Positions 1-19,775 of a stretch of DNA of 64,000 nt are shown here, in pieces. Both the position numbers and the translations under genes were made by a program. Position 1 is the stretch's first letter, and each line of letters begins with the position of its first letter. The stretch lies in assembly GCA_019802505.1 (NCBI GenBank), contig JAFMOC010000315.1, positions 186,001 to 250,000 on the forward strand, in the 5' to 3' direction. Source of the stretch: Corydoras sp. C115 (Eukaryota; Chordata; Actinopteri; Siluriformes; Callichthyidae). Under the pieces are notes generated by a model that did not search any database, was not told the origin of the DNA, and saw only the letters and a list, made by a program, of their open reading frames with translations.

Positions 1-216
1 ACACACACACTCACACAGACACACTCTATATGGGGCAATTTTGAGAATTCAATTAATTTGATCCATGTTTTTGGACTGTGGGAGGAAACCGGAGAACCCG
101 GAGGAAACCCACGCAGACACGGGGAGAACATGGAAACTCCACCCAGATGGGGATTCGAACCGGGAATCCCTAGCGCTGAGAGGCGAACGTGCCGACCACT
201 AAGCCACCGTGCCGCC
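1..216 (-). mobile_element. V-SINE (DANA/HE1-like) tRNA-derived SINE, cut by window edge
   Basis: Reverse-strand copy of the dominant SINE of this window; its 3' part lies left of base 1. The family head is tRNA-like, with an A-box-like TGGCTTAGTGG and a B box GGTTCGAATCC. The body carries the V-SINE core (GTTTCCATGTTCTCC) and copies end in ATGAATGA repeats. This copy belongs to the subtype with GTGGTCAGCACG after the A box (here GGTCGGCACG). A 3'-end scrap of another copy, in + orientation, lies at about 269-308. Confidence 0.85.
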
Positions 217-308
217 ATAAATTAAATTATAATATATAGTTATAATTATAATATATAATTAGAAAATATCCTCCTAATAGAGGATAAAGCGGAAGATAAT
301 GGATGGAT

Positions 309-844
309 GTATATATATATATATACATATATTAAAAAAACCTCAAGCAACTCAATTCTGATAAAGTTCCTCAGTGTACTCTGAGATAACACAGTGAAAC
401 TATACAGAATCCTCTGCCGTGCAAAACTGTGGGCTTTTTATATAAAGAAACATCCTAAATTATTATTTTACATTATTATATACTACTTAACAAATTGTCG
501 CAGTTATTTAATTTACCACCTATTTAGTTCTTCGTGAAACGTTAGGTAAAACTTTCTAATTTAACATGGGAATTTCTGATTCTGTTTTTAAGGAATGGCA
601 TTTGCATGGAACATAAAGACTGTCGCAGAGAAACATGGTTCCTCAGACTGTTTAAAAAAAAAAAAAAAAGAAAGTCTTACCTGATAAAACCGTGGAAATG
701 AAGAAATTACTCCGACGGAGGCCGATTGCGAGGCCGATTGGAATCAGGGCACCATCGTGCCTGATGTACCGTCACAAGCTCCTCGAGACCTGGGAGTTTA
801 GTCAATAACGGAGTTGTTGCTGCAGCGGTACCGTGTTATAGACC
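309..844. other. 5' flank of b3gnt9, no gene seen
   Basis: AT-rich DNA with a short TA run near 310-330 and an A run at 653-668. It should contain the b3gnt9 promoter and 5' UTR. I see no convincing TATA box, and a non-coding upstream exon cannot be excluded. Confidence 0.4.
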
Positions 845-2164
845 ATGAGGAGAATCCACATGAAGGGAGACGTGCTCTGCACCCTGGTTCTTTTCATTCT
901 ACTCTGCATGTTTTGGTATGCCCACCACAGTTTGTCCAACCAGGGCACCCTATGTATCGAGCACAGTGGTTCCAGAGCACTTCTTGGGACGCCGACCAAC
1001 CAAATAGTCCCTCTGTCCCAGGCTCTAAATTTGCCCTCGTGTAATTGTGAGCACTCACGTGAAGCACGGCAGAAAGCCGTACCGCAGAATGAATTAAAGC
1101 TCTCAAATACCATCATCAAATCCAAAATAAGAAAACCTGCAGCTACGGCAGACGGCCCTGAGCCCGTTCCCCCGCAGTTCGACTTTGAGGATTATCTTCG
1201 TAAGAAGGACCAGCGAGACTTCAGGATCCTGATTGACCAGCCTGAGAAATGCACTGGACCCAAAGGTGCACCTTACTTGCTGATTGCCGTCAAGTCCATC
1301 GCAGTGGACTTTGAAAAACGTCAGGTCGTGCGGCAAACCTGGGGAAAAGAGGTTCGGGCCCCAAACGAACCGAGCATCAGGACGGTTTTTCTTCTGGGCG
1401 TGCCACACAATGTCACGGCTCTTCCGCTGTGGGAGCGGTTGCTGGAGTATGAAGGCAACGTCTACGGAGACATTCTGCTCTGGGACTTCGAGGACACCTT
1501 CTTTAATCTGACCCTGAAAGAAATCCACTTCCTCCGATGGGTCAACACGAGCTGCTCGGGGGTCAGCTTCATTTTCAAGGGTGACGCGGACGTCTACGTG
1601 AATGTGGACAACATCCTGGAGATGCTCGGCGGCACGCCGGCCCAACTGGACTTCTTCGTCGGCGACATCATCGTCAACGCCAAACCGATCCGCCGACGCA
1701 GCAGCAAGTATTTCGTGCCGCCGTCCATCTACGGACAATGGAACTACCCCTCGTACGCCGGAGGTGGAGGGTTTGTGATGTCAGGCCATACGGCGCTGAG
1801 GTTGCACACAGCCTGCAAGGAGGTCGAACTCTTCCCCATCGATGACGTCTTCCTGGGAATGTGTCTTCTCAGGATCGGCCAGAGACCGAGTGCCCATCGT
1901 GGCTTTCGTACCTTCGGTATCCCTCGTCCGTCGGCAGCACCCCACCTGCAGGTGTTCGATCCGTGTTTCTACAGGGAGCTGATGGTGGTGCACAGCCTGA
2001 CCGTGCCGCAGATCTGGCTCATGTGGAACCTCCTGCATGATCCCACTGTACGGTGCCACAACAGGCAGGGTCCCAAAGATTTTCCTTTCAAGTGGGGGTA
2101 TAAGAGTCCTAAGACCAAGGTGAAAGAGGGTGATTATGGGACGCAAGTGTTTTTGACGGGATGA
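845..2164 (+). CDS. b3gnt9: beta-1,3-N-acetylglucosaminyltransferase 9 (GT31 family)
   Basis: Complete single-exon gene of 439 aa for a Golgi type II membrane glycosyltransferase of family GT31, which adds GlcNAc (or a related sugar) in beta-1,3 linkage to acceptor glycans. A short cytoplasmic tail (residues 1-9) precedes a membrane anchor at about 10-26, then a stem to about 110 and the catalytic domain. Seen in the catalytic domain: RQTWG near 165, the metal-binding DxD motif as D247-A-D249 in FKGDADVYVN, GGGGFVMSG near 306, and IDDVFLGM near 333. N-glycosylation sequons include NVT, NLT and NTS. The DAD form of DxD, the FDFEDYLRKKDQRDF stretch and the FGIPRPSAAPHL stretch match human B3GNT9 as I recall it, rather than B3GNT2/3/7. 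The ATG at 845 was chosen because it directly precedes the anchor; M6 is an alternative. Enzyme activity of B3GNT9 is poorly established. Confidence 0.93.
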   Translation: MRRIHMKGDVLCTLVLFILLCMFWYAHHSLSNQGTLCIEHSGSRALLGTPTNQIVPLSQALNLPSCNCEHSREARQKAVPQNELKLSNTIIKSKIRKPAATADGPEPVPPQFDFEDYLRKKDQRDFRILIDQPEKCTGPKGAPYLLIAVKSIAVDFEKRQVVRQTWGKEVRAPNEPSIRTVFLLGVPHNVTALPLWERLLEYEGNVYGDILLWDFEDTFFNLTLKEIHFLRWVNTSCSGVSFIFKGDADVYVNVDNILEMLGGTPAQLDFFVGDIIVNAKPIRRRSSKYFVPPSIYGQWNYPSYAGGGGFVMSGHTALRLHTACKEVELFPIDDVFLGMCLLRIGQRPSAHRGFRTFGIPRPSAAPHLQVFDPCFYRELMVVHSLTVPQIWLMWNLLHDPTVRCHNRQGPKDFPFKWGYKSPKTKVKEGDYGTQVFLTG

Positions 2165-2639
2165 TGAGCAGCGAGCCGATGCCGTGAGGATCTGTGTGAA
2201 GACTGAAACACTGAAGTTAGGAATGTTAACAAAGCACTACGATTAAAATAACTAATTAAAATCACACAGCCCATCGACTTTCTTATGACTGACACCTTGA
2301 AATGCACCAGAACATACTCAGACAGGACAGTCTATTAGATACACATCGTGGTTTATAGCGTTCTCGTCCATTTATTCAGCTTTACTTATTATACAGCTGG
2401 ACTCTACAATTAAGGACTGTAGTCCATCTGTTTCTCTACATACTTTTTTGATCCCCTTTTCGTTTGTTTTTTATGATCAGCACATCACGAAGGTACTGTT
2501 TGGGGGGGTCAGACATGGTATTGCTGATGCTGCATTTTGCTATATTGCTTCACAATACAAAGCAAAGCAGAGGACATGAAAAACACCCTTGTTGTTTTAA
2601 TAGAAGCAACCTCGTGAGGACTAAGCCTCAGTGCTAAAA
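2165..2639 (+). other. b3gnt9 3' flank
   Basis: Probable 3' UTR and downstream DNA. ATTAAA-type signals occur near 2243-2262. A short stretch near 2400-2440 (GTCCATCTGTTTCTCTACAT) resembles the dispersed repeat seen at 41690-41990. No coding signal. Confidence 0.35.
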
Positions 2640-2820
2640 GGGCACGGTAGCTCAGTGATCAGGGCGTTGGACTATCAATCTGAAGGTTGGGGGTTCAAAT
2701 CCCAGGTCCATTAAAGTTACCATTGTGGGTCCTTGAGCAAGACCCTTAACCCTCATTGCTTCAGGGATGTTGTGATTAACCCTGTACTCGCTTTGGATAA
2801 AAGCGTCCAATAAATGACCA
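2640..2820 (+). mobile_element. Second tRNA-derived SINE family (tail GCTTTGGATAAAAGCG)
   Basis: The tRNA-like head has A box TAGCTCAGTGATC and B box GGTTCAAATCCC. The tail CGCTTTGGATAAAAGCGTCC is shared by many fish SINEs, and an ATT repeat follows at 2822-2851. Further copies lie at 16573-16756, 25106-25291, 44288-44470 and 54976-55148. Confidence 0.75.
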
Positions 2821-2821
2821 A

Positions 2822-2851
<30 letters not shown>
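2822..2851. repeat. (ATT)n microsatellite
   Basis: Ten ATT units, probably the expanded tail of the SINE just upstream. Confidence 0.9.
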
Positions 2852-2853
<2 letters not shown>

Positions 2854-3102
2854 AAGCAATCCTCCTAAATTAGATGGGTTTATAATAATCTACAGATCAT
2901 GTATAAATACAGCAATATTGAATTATTCAGTGCTGCGGAAACCAAACGTCAGATCGATGGTGCACCGAGTTTCAGTCATTCGAGTCTTTCGAATATTCTT
3001 TCAGATTCACAGTGAAGATGCGAAATTAGAGACAGTCGCTCATATGTTGTCTTGAGTTTGTGCTATTTTCAGTGCAGCAGTGACAGCAACAACTTAATCA
3101 GA

Positions 3103-3130
3103 CACCACACACACACACACACACACACAA
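3103..3130. repeat. (AC)n microsatellite
   Basis: Pure dinucleotide run of about 13 units. Confidence 0.9.
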
Positions 3131-3346
3131 GTGTGTGCTGTAAAGTGTTCTGGGCCTGCAAAGAGCAAGCCGAAGCGACAGTGGCAAAAAAAAAAAACAA
3201 CAAAAAAAAAACTGTTTAGTTTGTTTTTAAGGAAAAAAAAAAAAACCTTGTGAGGACCAAGACTCATCCTCCTGCTCAATACCTGTATCAACAGTTCTGG
3301 ACACCGATGTACAGAATGTGCAGTGATCAAAGTTAAATACTAGATC

Positions 3347-3703
3347 GGCGGCACGGTGGCTTAGTGGTTTAGCACGTTCGCCTCTCAGTGCTAGGGATTC
3401 CCGGTTCGAATCCCCATCTGGGTGGAGTTTCCATGTTCTCCCCGTGTCCGCGTGGGTTTCCTCCGGGTTCTCCGGTTTCCTCCCACAGTCCAAAAACATG
3501 GATCAAGTCAATTGAATTCTCAAAATTGCCCCATATAGAGTGTGTCTGTGTGAGTGAGTGTGTGCCCAGCGATAGATTGGCGCCCTGTCCTGGGTCTATC
3601 TGCCCAGCGCCCGAGACGTTCTCCCCTGGATGGGCATGGGGAACCCCCCCCTGCGACCCTAATAGAGGATAAAGCGGGAGATAATGAATGAATGAATAAA
3701 TAC
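3347..3703 (+). mobile_element. Full-length V-SINE with 12-bp target-site duplication
   Basis: Complete element from the GGCGGCACGG head to the AATGAATGAATAAA tail. It is flanked by the direct repeat TAAATACTAGAT at 3334-3345 and 3697-3708, the mark of target-primed insertion. Confidence 0.92.
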
Positions 3704-3708
3704 TAGAT

Positions 3709-5365
3709 GGGTTCAGTGGTGTCACCCTGCAGGACATCCTCCCCAAAACGGTCACAGCAGATGAAGCAGATGCGAGAATCAGATGCAAATAGTAATGAAA
3801 GAAAGTGCAGCCGCTTGTTTCCTGCATGTTTATTACATCCAGTTTCATAATAGTTCTCTTGAACACACTGTAACAATGTTTAACCAAACAGGAGTTAATG
3901 CAGTTTATAAAATTGCAAACGTCGTGCTTTCAGTAGACAAGAGAGGAAAAAAAAAAAAACAAAAAAAAAAAAAACTAGTCACAGCATTTCTGCCTGAGGG
4001 CTTGTGCTCGCTCGGGGCACGACACCTTCAGCCAAATGATTCACCACAGCTAGAATAGTTATTGCTTTAAAATAAAATTAAATTAAAAACAATATATGCT
4101 TGATAAATACCATCCTATCTACGTTATTGGCTAAAAACGAAATGCATAAAGTCCAAAACAATCACAATTAATGATTCATGTTTTAATTAAGGATCCCATT
4201 TCCAGAAATGGGCTGAATGATACTTTTGAGTTAAGTTCACGAATAATAGTAATTATAATAATCATAATAATAATAATAATAATAATAAAACACTTGGGAA
4301 AAGATGGTGAAATTAGACAATATACAGATTACGGCATACGATATATAGCACTTTATATGAGCAATACACCAAACGGAAACGTTCCATTTCTCAATGCGGT
4401 CATTCCGATGCAAAAACAGAGCCGAGTCCAAAGAAGCACTTCGACGTGGATATAAACTAAGCATTCGGTCCTGGTGTTTAAACTAAACGAGCCACCTGAG
4501 ATGGAGGCAGATGGTACCCGCGCCCTCCCGACACGCTTTTCAGAAATTCCAGCAGGACTGAACTCCTCCAGTTGTGAAAAAATACACTGGTATGAATGTA
4601 AACGCTATGAGTATCTCAAAAACAGACGGTTTTGTTCTAAAGGGTCACTTGAGAGAAATTCAGCTTATAAAAATCTTGATGCATCGAGAAAACTTCTCTG
4701 CAAAGAGCCAGATGCAGTGTGTAGGATCTAGGAGGATCGGTTTGCAGATATGTTTTTTTTTAATAATTATGTTTTTATTTCAGCACAATCCCCTGGAGCT
4801 GAATCACTGGTGTTCCTTACTTTTCCTTGTACTTTGTTCAGGAATGTTTGTAAGGAAGCCACACTGGTCGCACATACAAGTGGGGGCTATACGATTTAGA
4901 GCAAGTTGTTGCAATGTGCAACATCACCACTAGATGCAACTAAATCCTGCACACTGCTTCCTAAGGAGAAGCCAAGAAGCTGTGGATTCACAGGCCCGAT
5001 CTGCAATTAGAGGAGGAACCACTCGAAAGGTTTTGTGAGCAGAGATACTGACGTATGAGGACTCTTTAAGGTGTCTCTGATATTTTTTTTTCCATTTCTT
5101 TACACATCAGCACACAGATAGGTGTGTGGACACACAGTCATTATCCCATTCGTCAATGGATCTTAATGTTAGTCTGAATTTCTCATGCTCATTGGTTGGT
5201 GAGGCCATACAGAACTCACAGAAAGGTGAGAAAAGAACTTGCACTTATTTCTTTTATTGTTAAAGCCAGAAGGCGTGTCCACAAACAAAAACATTAAGAT
5301 GACCAGCTGAAGTTTTAACACAATTTAGCAATTTATGAAATTCCCGTGGTGTGGCTTATTATTAT
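3709..5365. other. Intergenic DNA between convergent b3gnt9 and phaf1
   Basis: No gene recognised. It holds two long A runs (3948-3975) and an AAT-type microsatellite at about 4255-4288. Short open frames (for example 4474-4731) show no family features and no splice context. Confidence 0.4.
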
Positions 5366-5705
5366 TCATTCATTATCTCCCGCTTTATCCTCTATTAGGG
5401 TCGCGGTGGGGTTCCCCATGCCCATCCAGGGGAGAACGTTTCGGGCGCTGGGCAGATAGACCCAGGACAGGGCGCCAATCTATCGCTGGGCACACACTCA
5501 CTCACACAGACACTCTATATGGGGCAATTTGGAGAATTCAATTGACTTGATCCATGTCTTTGGACTGTGGGAGGAAATGGGAGAACCCGGAGGAAACCCA
5601 CGCGGACACGGGGAGAACATGGAAACTCCACCCAGATGGGGATTCGAAGTGGGAATACCTAGTGCTGAGAGGCGAACGTGCTAACCACTAAGCCACCGTG
5701 CCGCC
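5366..5705 (-). mobile_element. V-SINE copy
   Basis: Reverse-strand full-length copy ending at GTGCCGCC. It is flanked by TTATTATTATT-type sequence on both sides, a probable target duplication. The B box is damaged (GATTCGAAGTGG). Confidence 0.9.
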
Positions 5706-8700
5706 CTGTTATTATTATTATTAATTAACCATTGGTAGACACGACACACCACATTCCTCCAGCCAGTGGCCGTGCCCTTTCCACGGTGGCGCACCGGAGG
5801 CACTGGGTAACTAATTGTAATGGGTCATACTGTGCACTCAAACACCCACTCTGCATGTTAATCAGACTCTTGTTTGGCAATGTGAATCCACAGTCCTCTG
5901 GAATTCTGTTTAAAAACAGAACACCTTCACCAGCCCTTCATAAAGAATGCGTTTTGTTTTTTTTTCCGTTATACTGCCATTTTCAAAGCAAGAAACATAT
6001 TCATTCATTTCCATGCGCATCATTTACAAACATGAACCATTTACAAAGAAAGTCCAGACGACCTGGGAGAGCGGAGATGAGGCACTAAGGTTAAGATGAA
6101 CGGTTCCAAGTCGGACATTTCATTCCCTCCTTTGGCTAAAAAAAGCAGTCAAAATGTAGACGTCTACCACGACTCAGTCACCCCATGGAGACACGGCTTT
6201 AGAGAGACAGAGTGAAAGCAGGAGGGGGGTTAGTACCTACAGAGGTAAAGAGACCATCCTCAATTCTTGGTATTTAAAATTACGAACCCTGGGTTAGAAA
6301 CCTGCCCCATTACAGTGGATGGCCAAATTTGTGACTTCCCAACACAATCCACCCAAATTACAACAGACCTGGTGCTCAAGCTTCGGGGTGTTGATGTGAG
6401 GAACCTTATACATCAGGCTTTTAAAAGTACATAAAGTATTTTGAGATTCAGAATGAAAACTCACTGAATCCTGTTTCAGCACCAATTAAGAAGGTCAACA
6501 TGGGCATTTAAATACGTTGACAATGTCATTAAAGCACATTATTTAAACACCTGGGCGGCTGTAGGCTTCGGGCATTACCTACTGAAAGAAAATTACTTTT
6601 GGTGTACCCATTAGGGGACGCCACAGTAACAAGCATATTGGCAGTTTTGTTCACATTTGGTCATTCAGTGGACACTTTTGTTTTTGTATTCCAACTTGAT
6701 GACTGGGGGCAGAACACAGAGTCAACCACATCTGGAGCAATAAGGGTCAATTGCCTTGCTTAAGGACCCACACTTGTATATTCAGTAGGGATTTGGGATT
6801 TGAAAGCCCAACCTTAAAGTTGATGCTGTAATAACACCTTAACCAGTAAGCTTTTTGGAAGTTTGTAAAATAGACAGAAGGTACATTTTCTTATCGATGC
6901 GAGCCAAGTTAACAGCAGCGTGTCTTGTGTAAGAACCGACAAATTTGGCCAGGTACTGCAGTGCCCCCTTGCGAGCGACGCTCGGACCCTCTCATCATAA
7001 TCCCACGAGTTGTCCTGTGTGACGCAGCTGCTACAATGTCCATCAGAACCTTTTGAGGCTGACGAATCATCTAAACATCTTCACATCGAGACTGACGACA
7101 CACGGGAACACACTATTTACAGATCTGTACATCGTCCGTCACAATACTTTGCATTTCTTCCGCATGCAGAGCGAAAGTGTAAAAAGCAATAAAAAAAATA
7201 ATAATAAAGGAACTCGAGGGATTTTTCACTGCCACACTGCAAGAATATATCATTTCCAAAAAGCAACAAAAGAGGGAATGTTGCTGCTGGGCGATTTCTC
7301 TTTGGCTAATGAGTTTGCAAGTAAAAAAGACGCACCGGGGATCAAGAGTTCAGAAAGAGGATTACAGGCTTCTGAAGCTGTAGTAAAGAAAACGAGCTAC
7401 GGGAAAATAGAACCAAAAGAGAGAGAGAGAGCGAGAACGAGAGAAACCGGAACTGATTTTGGGTTTTTTTTCAGTCTAGTCCAAAGAGCCGTTTCATTCT
7501 CTCATCGTCACTCCATTCCACACAATCCCACCAGCTTCTAATGGAATCAATCAAGTGTCCTACTGTAGTGCAAATAAACATGACAAAAGACGATGGCCAA
7601 CATTAAGCTGATTACACTGCGAGAGGCAGGAGGTCCAACCTGCCCTGTCCTTTCACTCCTGTGAACCTGTGAGTGAAAACCGATGTGCTGATTAAACTTC
7701 ACACTGTACACCTCACTTGTGCTTGTAACGCGGTACATCACATAGTCCTCGTTAAAATATATTCAAAGGAACAGCTCGTTCATGCAACAATTTCTAAAAT
7801 CCATTGTGATTTAAAGAAAACCCATCGGACACTTTGAAATGTGTAACGCTTAAATGAACACTGTGGCGTTTCTGATTCCCCCTCGGTCCATCACACCAGT
7901 ACTGTCTGTGAGATTACCACAGATTTTGAGATAAATCAATACGACTGCCTCATAAACTCAACGGAAACCAATGAGAGGCTCATGAGGTATACATGGGTAA
8001 AGTATTAGGACACACCTTCTTTCAGTTCTATTGCTACAGGTGTGTAAAATCAAGGACTGACAAATTGGGGGCGATGATTTGAGGAAGGTTATTCCCTGTT
8101 CCAGTCTCAGTTTACAACAATATCAAGATTTTTAAAGGTATGGTGGGGTTAGAACCTGCACAGAGCTCTAACCTAGATCAAACCTCTAGTACGATAACTT
8201 GATCTAACCTTAAGCACATGTAACACCTTCGGGAATGAAGATCTCAAATCAGATGTAACTAAGATAAGATAAGATGAGATAAGTTAGACCTTTATTTGTC
8301 CCACAATGGGGAAATTCACATGACTTGGAACTAACATCAGTATCTGATGGACCTCCCTTATGCTCTTCTGGATGAATAGGCAAAAATTTCCCAGATACAT
8401 CCAAAACCATCTCCGGCAATGAGGAGACCGACTTCAATCATAAAAACCATAAAAGCTCCTGTCCGTGTTCTATTACGTCTGTCCATGATATGATTTGGAA
8501 CTAGGTCTTCACCTGAAATGCTCCATGGTGTAAACAGCCACACTTGCATGCCAAGGAAAAAGCCTAAAGAAAGAGGGTTATGATGTAGTAATAATGGGGG
8601 GAAAAACCTAAATATTTTTTATAGTGGTAGTCCACAGATAGTAGAGGGGTGGTGGGTGGAGGTCAGACGCCATATTACGGTGTAAATGTGCAAGATCGCC

Positions 8701-9090
8701 AACAATAACAAAATCTTTTGTCTACATGACATCCTTTGGTGTCAGTGTGCTATTTGAAAATTAATTCCGACATAAAACACATTAAGGTGCCCCTCTCCCC
8801 TTTGGGCTTTCTTCTGTTTGCACAAGTCGTGCTTGCTGATGTGAGAGTGAACGAGAGTCCGTACGCATGTGCATTTGTGTCGAAACCAAAACCATTGTGC
8901 ACCCACTGAGCTCTGCCGACATGGACCACAGGTGTTGAAACTACCGAGAGGAGGAAACCATGTGCCAAGGAGATGCTCCGATGATGGTGCAGGCCATCGT
9001 CGGACCTCCCAGCACATGCTGCGGTGATGGTTGGCAGCAGTGAGAGAAGACAGACCGAGTTGGTGGGCCCTACGAAGCAGGACGGCCACC
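5706..9090 (-). other. phaf1 3' flank, possible long 3' UTR
   Basis: No SINE of the main family in 3.4 kb, unlike the rest of the window. It contains a degraded SINE of the second type near 6663-6856 and, at 8262-8330, a GATAA-rich stretch followed by CCTTTATTTGTCCCACAATG, which looks like a LINE 3' tail. It may include a long phaf1 3' UTR, but transcript extent cannot be read from sequence. Confidence 0.35.
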
Positions 9091-17143
<8,053 letters not shown>

Positions 17144-18004
17144 TGGGTTCTCTGAGGGCTCGGTGAGGGCCAGAGCTGCGCCGGTTCCTCCTCCAACACA
17201 CCGAACACTGAACTTACACCGCCGGGTTCTCCCGAGTCCGCGTCGCCTCGCTGCCCCGCTCACAGCCGGACATCAACCCGCCGCCGCCTCACTTCAACCG
17301 CGGCCGAGGAACAAGCCGAGCTTCGCCGTTGTGTTCCGGAGCGCGGTGTGTGTGAGAGAGAGTGTGTGTGTGTCCGCATATTTCTGAAGCGCCAGCTGAT
17401 GACGTTGGCTCGGCCGCTCACAGCGGCATTCCGCACGCCGAACGTGGGGAACTCGGCGCTGACGGGCGGCGGCGGCGTCTCCCCGGGATCCAGACGCGAA
17501 GCTTCGGAGCGAGACGCGTTTCAAAAGCGCCGGAGCCTCGACGTAAACAAAAGCGAAGGGGCGACTGCGTCAGCGGCCGCGGGGCGCGAGCGCGCACGCG
17601 CGACCCGCTTACGCAATACAGCGTACGACAAACAAAAACACGGGCTCGCTCGCGCGTCGGAATCGATTCGCCTCGCGACGACGAACCGACGGATTCCGGC
17701 GGCTCGCGCTGCGCCGCTCGGCCGGGAACCGGCCGCAGCCTCGCGGGCAGTCGGCTCTCCGGCTCTCCGGGCTCCGGGCTCCGGGCTCGGCTTTATTTCC
17801 GCGGGCTTCGCTCCTCCAGCTTCACTCCGCTCCGCCTGCAACTTCCACCAAAAAACACCTCCATCAGCTGATTATTCAACTTCCGGCGCCAGCGACCCCC
17901 GACGTTTTCCGAACCAGACCGAGTCTTCAAAGTAACAGTCCTGCGCCGAGCCAGAGTCGATTCAGATTTGATTCCTTTTAATGAAACCTACAGCTATACA
18001 AGAA

Positions 18005-18176
18005 CATTCATTCATTCATTCATTCATTCATTCATTCATTCATTATCTCCCGCTTTATCCTCTATTAGGGTCTTGGGGGGGTGGGGGGTGGGGGGTTCCC
18101 CATGTCCATCCAGGGGAGAACGTCTCGGGCGCTGGGCAGATACACCCAGGACAGGACGCCAATCCCTAAGCCGCCG
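18005..18176 (-). mobile_element. V-SINE copy with large internal deletion
   Basis: The tail is expanded to about nine ATTC units. The body runs to CGCCAATCC and then jumps to CTAAGCCGCC at the head, losing about 190 bp. Confidence 0.85.
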
Positions 18177-18207
18177 TATTATTATTACTAATACTAATGT
18201 TCTTGTA

Positions 18208-18551
18208 GGGCAGCACGGTGGTTTAGTGGTTTAGCATGTTCTCCTCTCAGCGCTAGGGATTCTCGGTTCGAATCCCCATCCGGGTGGAGTTTCCATGTTC
18301 TCCCCGTGTCTGCGTGGGTTTCCTCCGGGTTCTCCGGTTTCCTCCCACAGTCCAAAAACATGGATCAAGTCAATTGAGTTCTCCAAATTGCCCCATATAG
18401 AGTGTGTATGTGTGAGTGAGTGTGTGCCCAGCGATGGATTGGCGTCCTGTCCTGGGTCTATCTGCCCAGCGCCCGAAACGTTCTCCCCTGGATGGGCATG
18501 AGGAACCCCACCACGACCCTAATAGAGGATAAAGCGGGAGATAATGAATGG
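18208..18551 (+). mobile_element. V-SINE copy, head-to-head with the previous one
   Basis: Full-length copy whose head (GGGCAGCACGG) lies 32 bp from the head of the reverse copy. An A run and a (TA)n run (18552-18598) follow its tail. Confidence 0.88.
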
Positions 18552-18554
18552 AAA

Positions 18555-18601
<47 letters not shown>

Positions 18602-18639
18602 TATTGGATATATTAGGCCATAGTAGTGGTTAAGGTGTT

Positions 18640-18735
18640 AGACGTATCTTTTAAACTTTCCTAATTACTGTCGCTTTGCTGATGAGATTATGAATTTCCT
18701 CATTGTTGGACCAATAAAGGTCTAATCTTACTTTT
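18640..18735 (+). repeat. Probable LINE 3' tail
   Basis: Contains GAATTTCCTCATTGTTGGAC and AATAAAGGTCTAATCTTA, typical of the 3' ends of L2/CR1-like LINEs. No coding part is left. Confidence 0.45.
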
Positions 18736-19415
18736 CATTGCGACCTGAAGGTTCCTGGTTCGACTCCCGATCCCAACAAGTACTATAGCCTAACTCCAAT
18801 TGCCCCCCCAGGTGCAGGCATGTGTACACACTTCTTTCACTGTGTGTGTGTGTGTGTGTGTAAGTACTGTACATCATTACAAATCATTCTATCACTTCCT
18901 CTGAACCATCTTCAGCTTGTATTTATTGATTTGTTAAAGTAATAGCATTTTTTAAAAGTCTCAATAATCTTTACACAGTAATCAGCCGTAACCCACTCCA
19001 AGGCTCCACCAGGGGGCAGCAACGGAAACGTAGATACCTTTTCATCTGCATTCCACCTACACAATGTGTGTACTTTGTATTTGCTGCTTTTGTCATCTAA
19101 CTACAAACACAAAAGTATAATTCAATTAAAAGTAATATTTCAATAATGTTTAAAAAATAATGGTAATGGTAAAAAAAAAATACGGTTATAAGATTATCAC
19201 GTTTAGTAACTGGTTGTTCATTGTGATGTCACAGCAGAATAGGACTTTTTTTGGACTAATACTATCACGGTTTTTACACTCACTGTTTATTAATCACCTT
19301 AATTACCCATTATTATTCTACAACATCTACAACAGAGTACTCCATATATTTATCTACATACATTGTTAGTGGTATTTATTCTGCTTTTTAATGACCCTCA
19401 GAGAACCATCAAGAG
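18736..19415. other. Intergenic, no gene seen
   Basis: AT-rich DNA with a short (GT)n run near 18841-18862. No supported feature otherwise. Confidence 0.4.
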
Positions 19416-19427
19416 CAGGTACTATCA

Positions 19428-19775
19428 TTCATTCATTCATTATCTCCCGCTTTATCCTCTATTAGGGTCGCGGTGGGGTTCCCCATGCCCATCCAGGGGA
19501 GAACGTCTCGGGCGCTGGGCAGATAGACCCAGGACAGGGCGCCAATCCATCGCTGGGCACACACTCACTCACACAGACACACTCTATATGGGGAAATTTT
19601 GAGAGTTCAATTGACTTGATTCATGTTTTTGGACTGTGGGAGGAAACCGGAGAACCCGGAGGAAACCCACGCAGTCACGGGGAGAACATGGAAACTCCAC
19701 CCAGATGGGGATTCGAACCGGGAATCCCTAGCGCTGAGAGGCGAACGTGCTAAACCACTAAGGCACCGTGCCGCC
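19428..19775 (-). mobile_element. Full-length V-SINE with perfect 12-bp duplication
   Basis: Flanked by CAGGTACTATCA at 19416-19427 and 19776-19787, indicating a recent insertion. Confidence 0.93.

Noticed and set aside
1103..1738. 211-codon reverse frame across b3gnt9
   Set aside because: Shadow of a GC-rich real gene; the + frame has all GT31 motifs.
2640..2720. tRNA-like sequence with A and B boxes
   Set aside because: It does not fold as a full tRNA by eye and continues into a SINE body; the same holds for the heads of all V-SINE copies.
4474..4933. Two overlapping frames of 85 and 119 codons
   Set aside because: Low-complexity context, no domain, no splice or promoter support.
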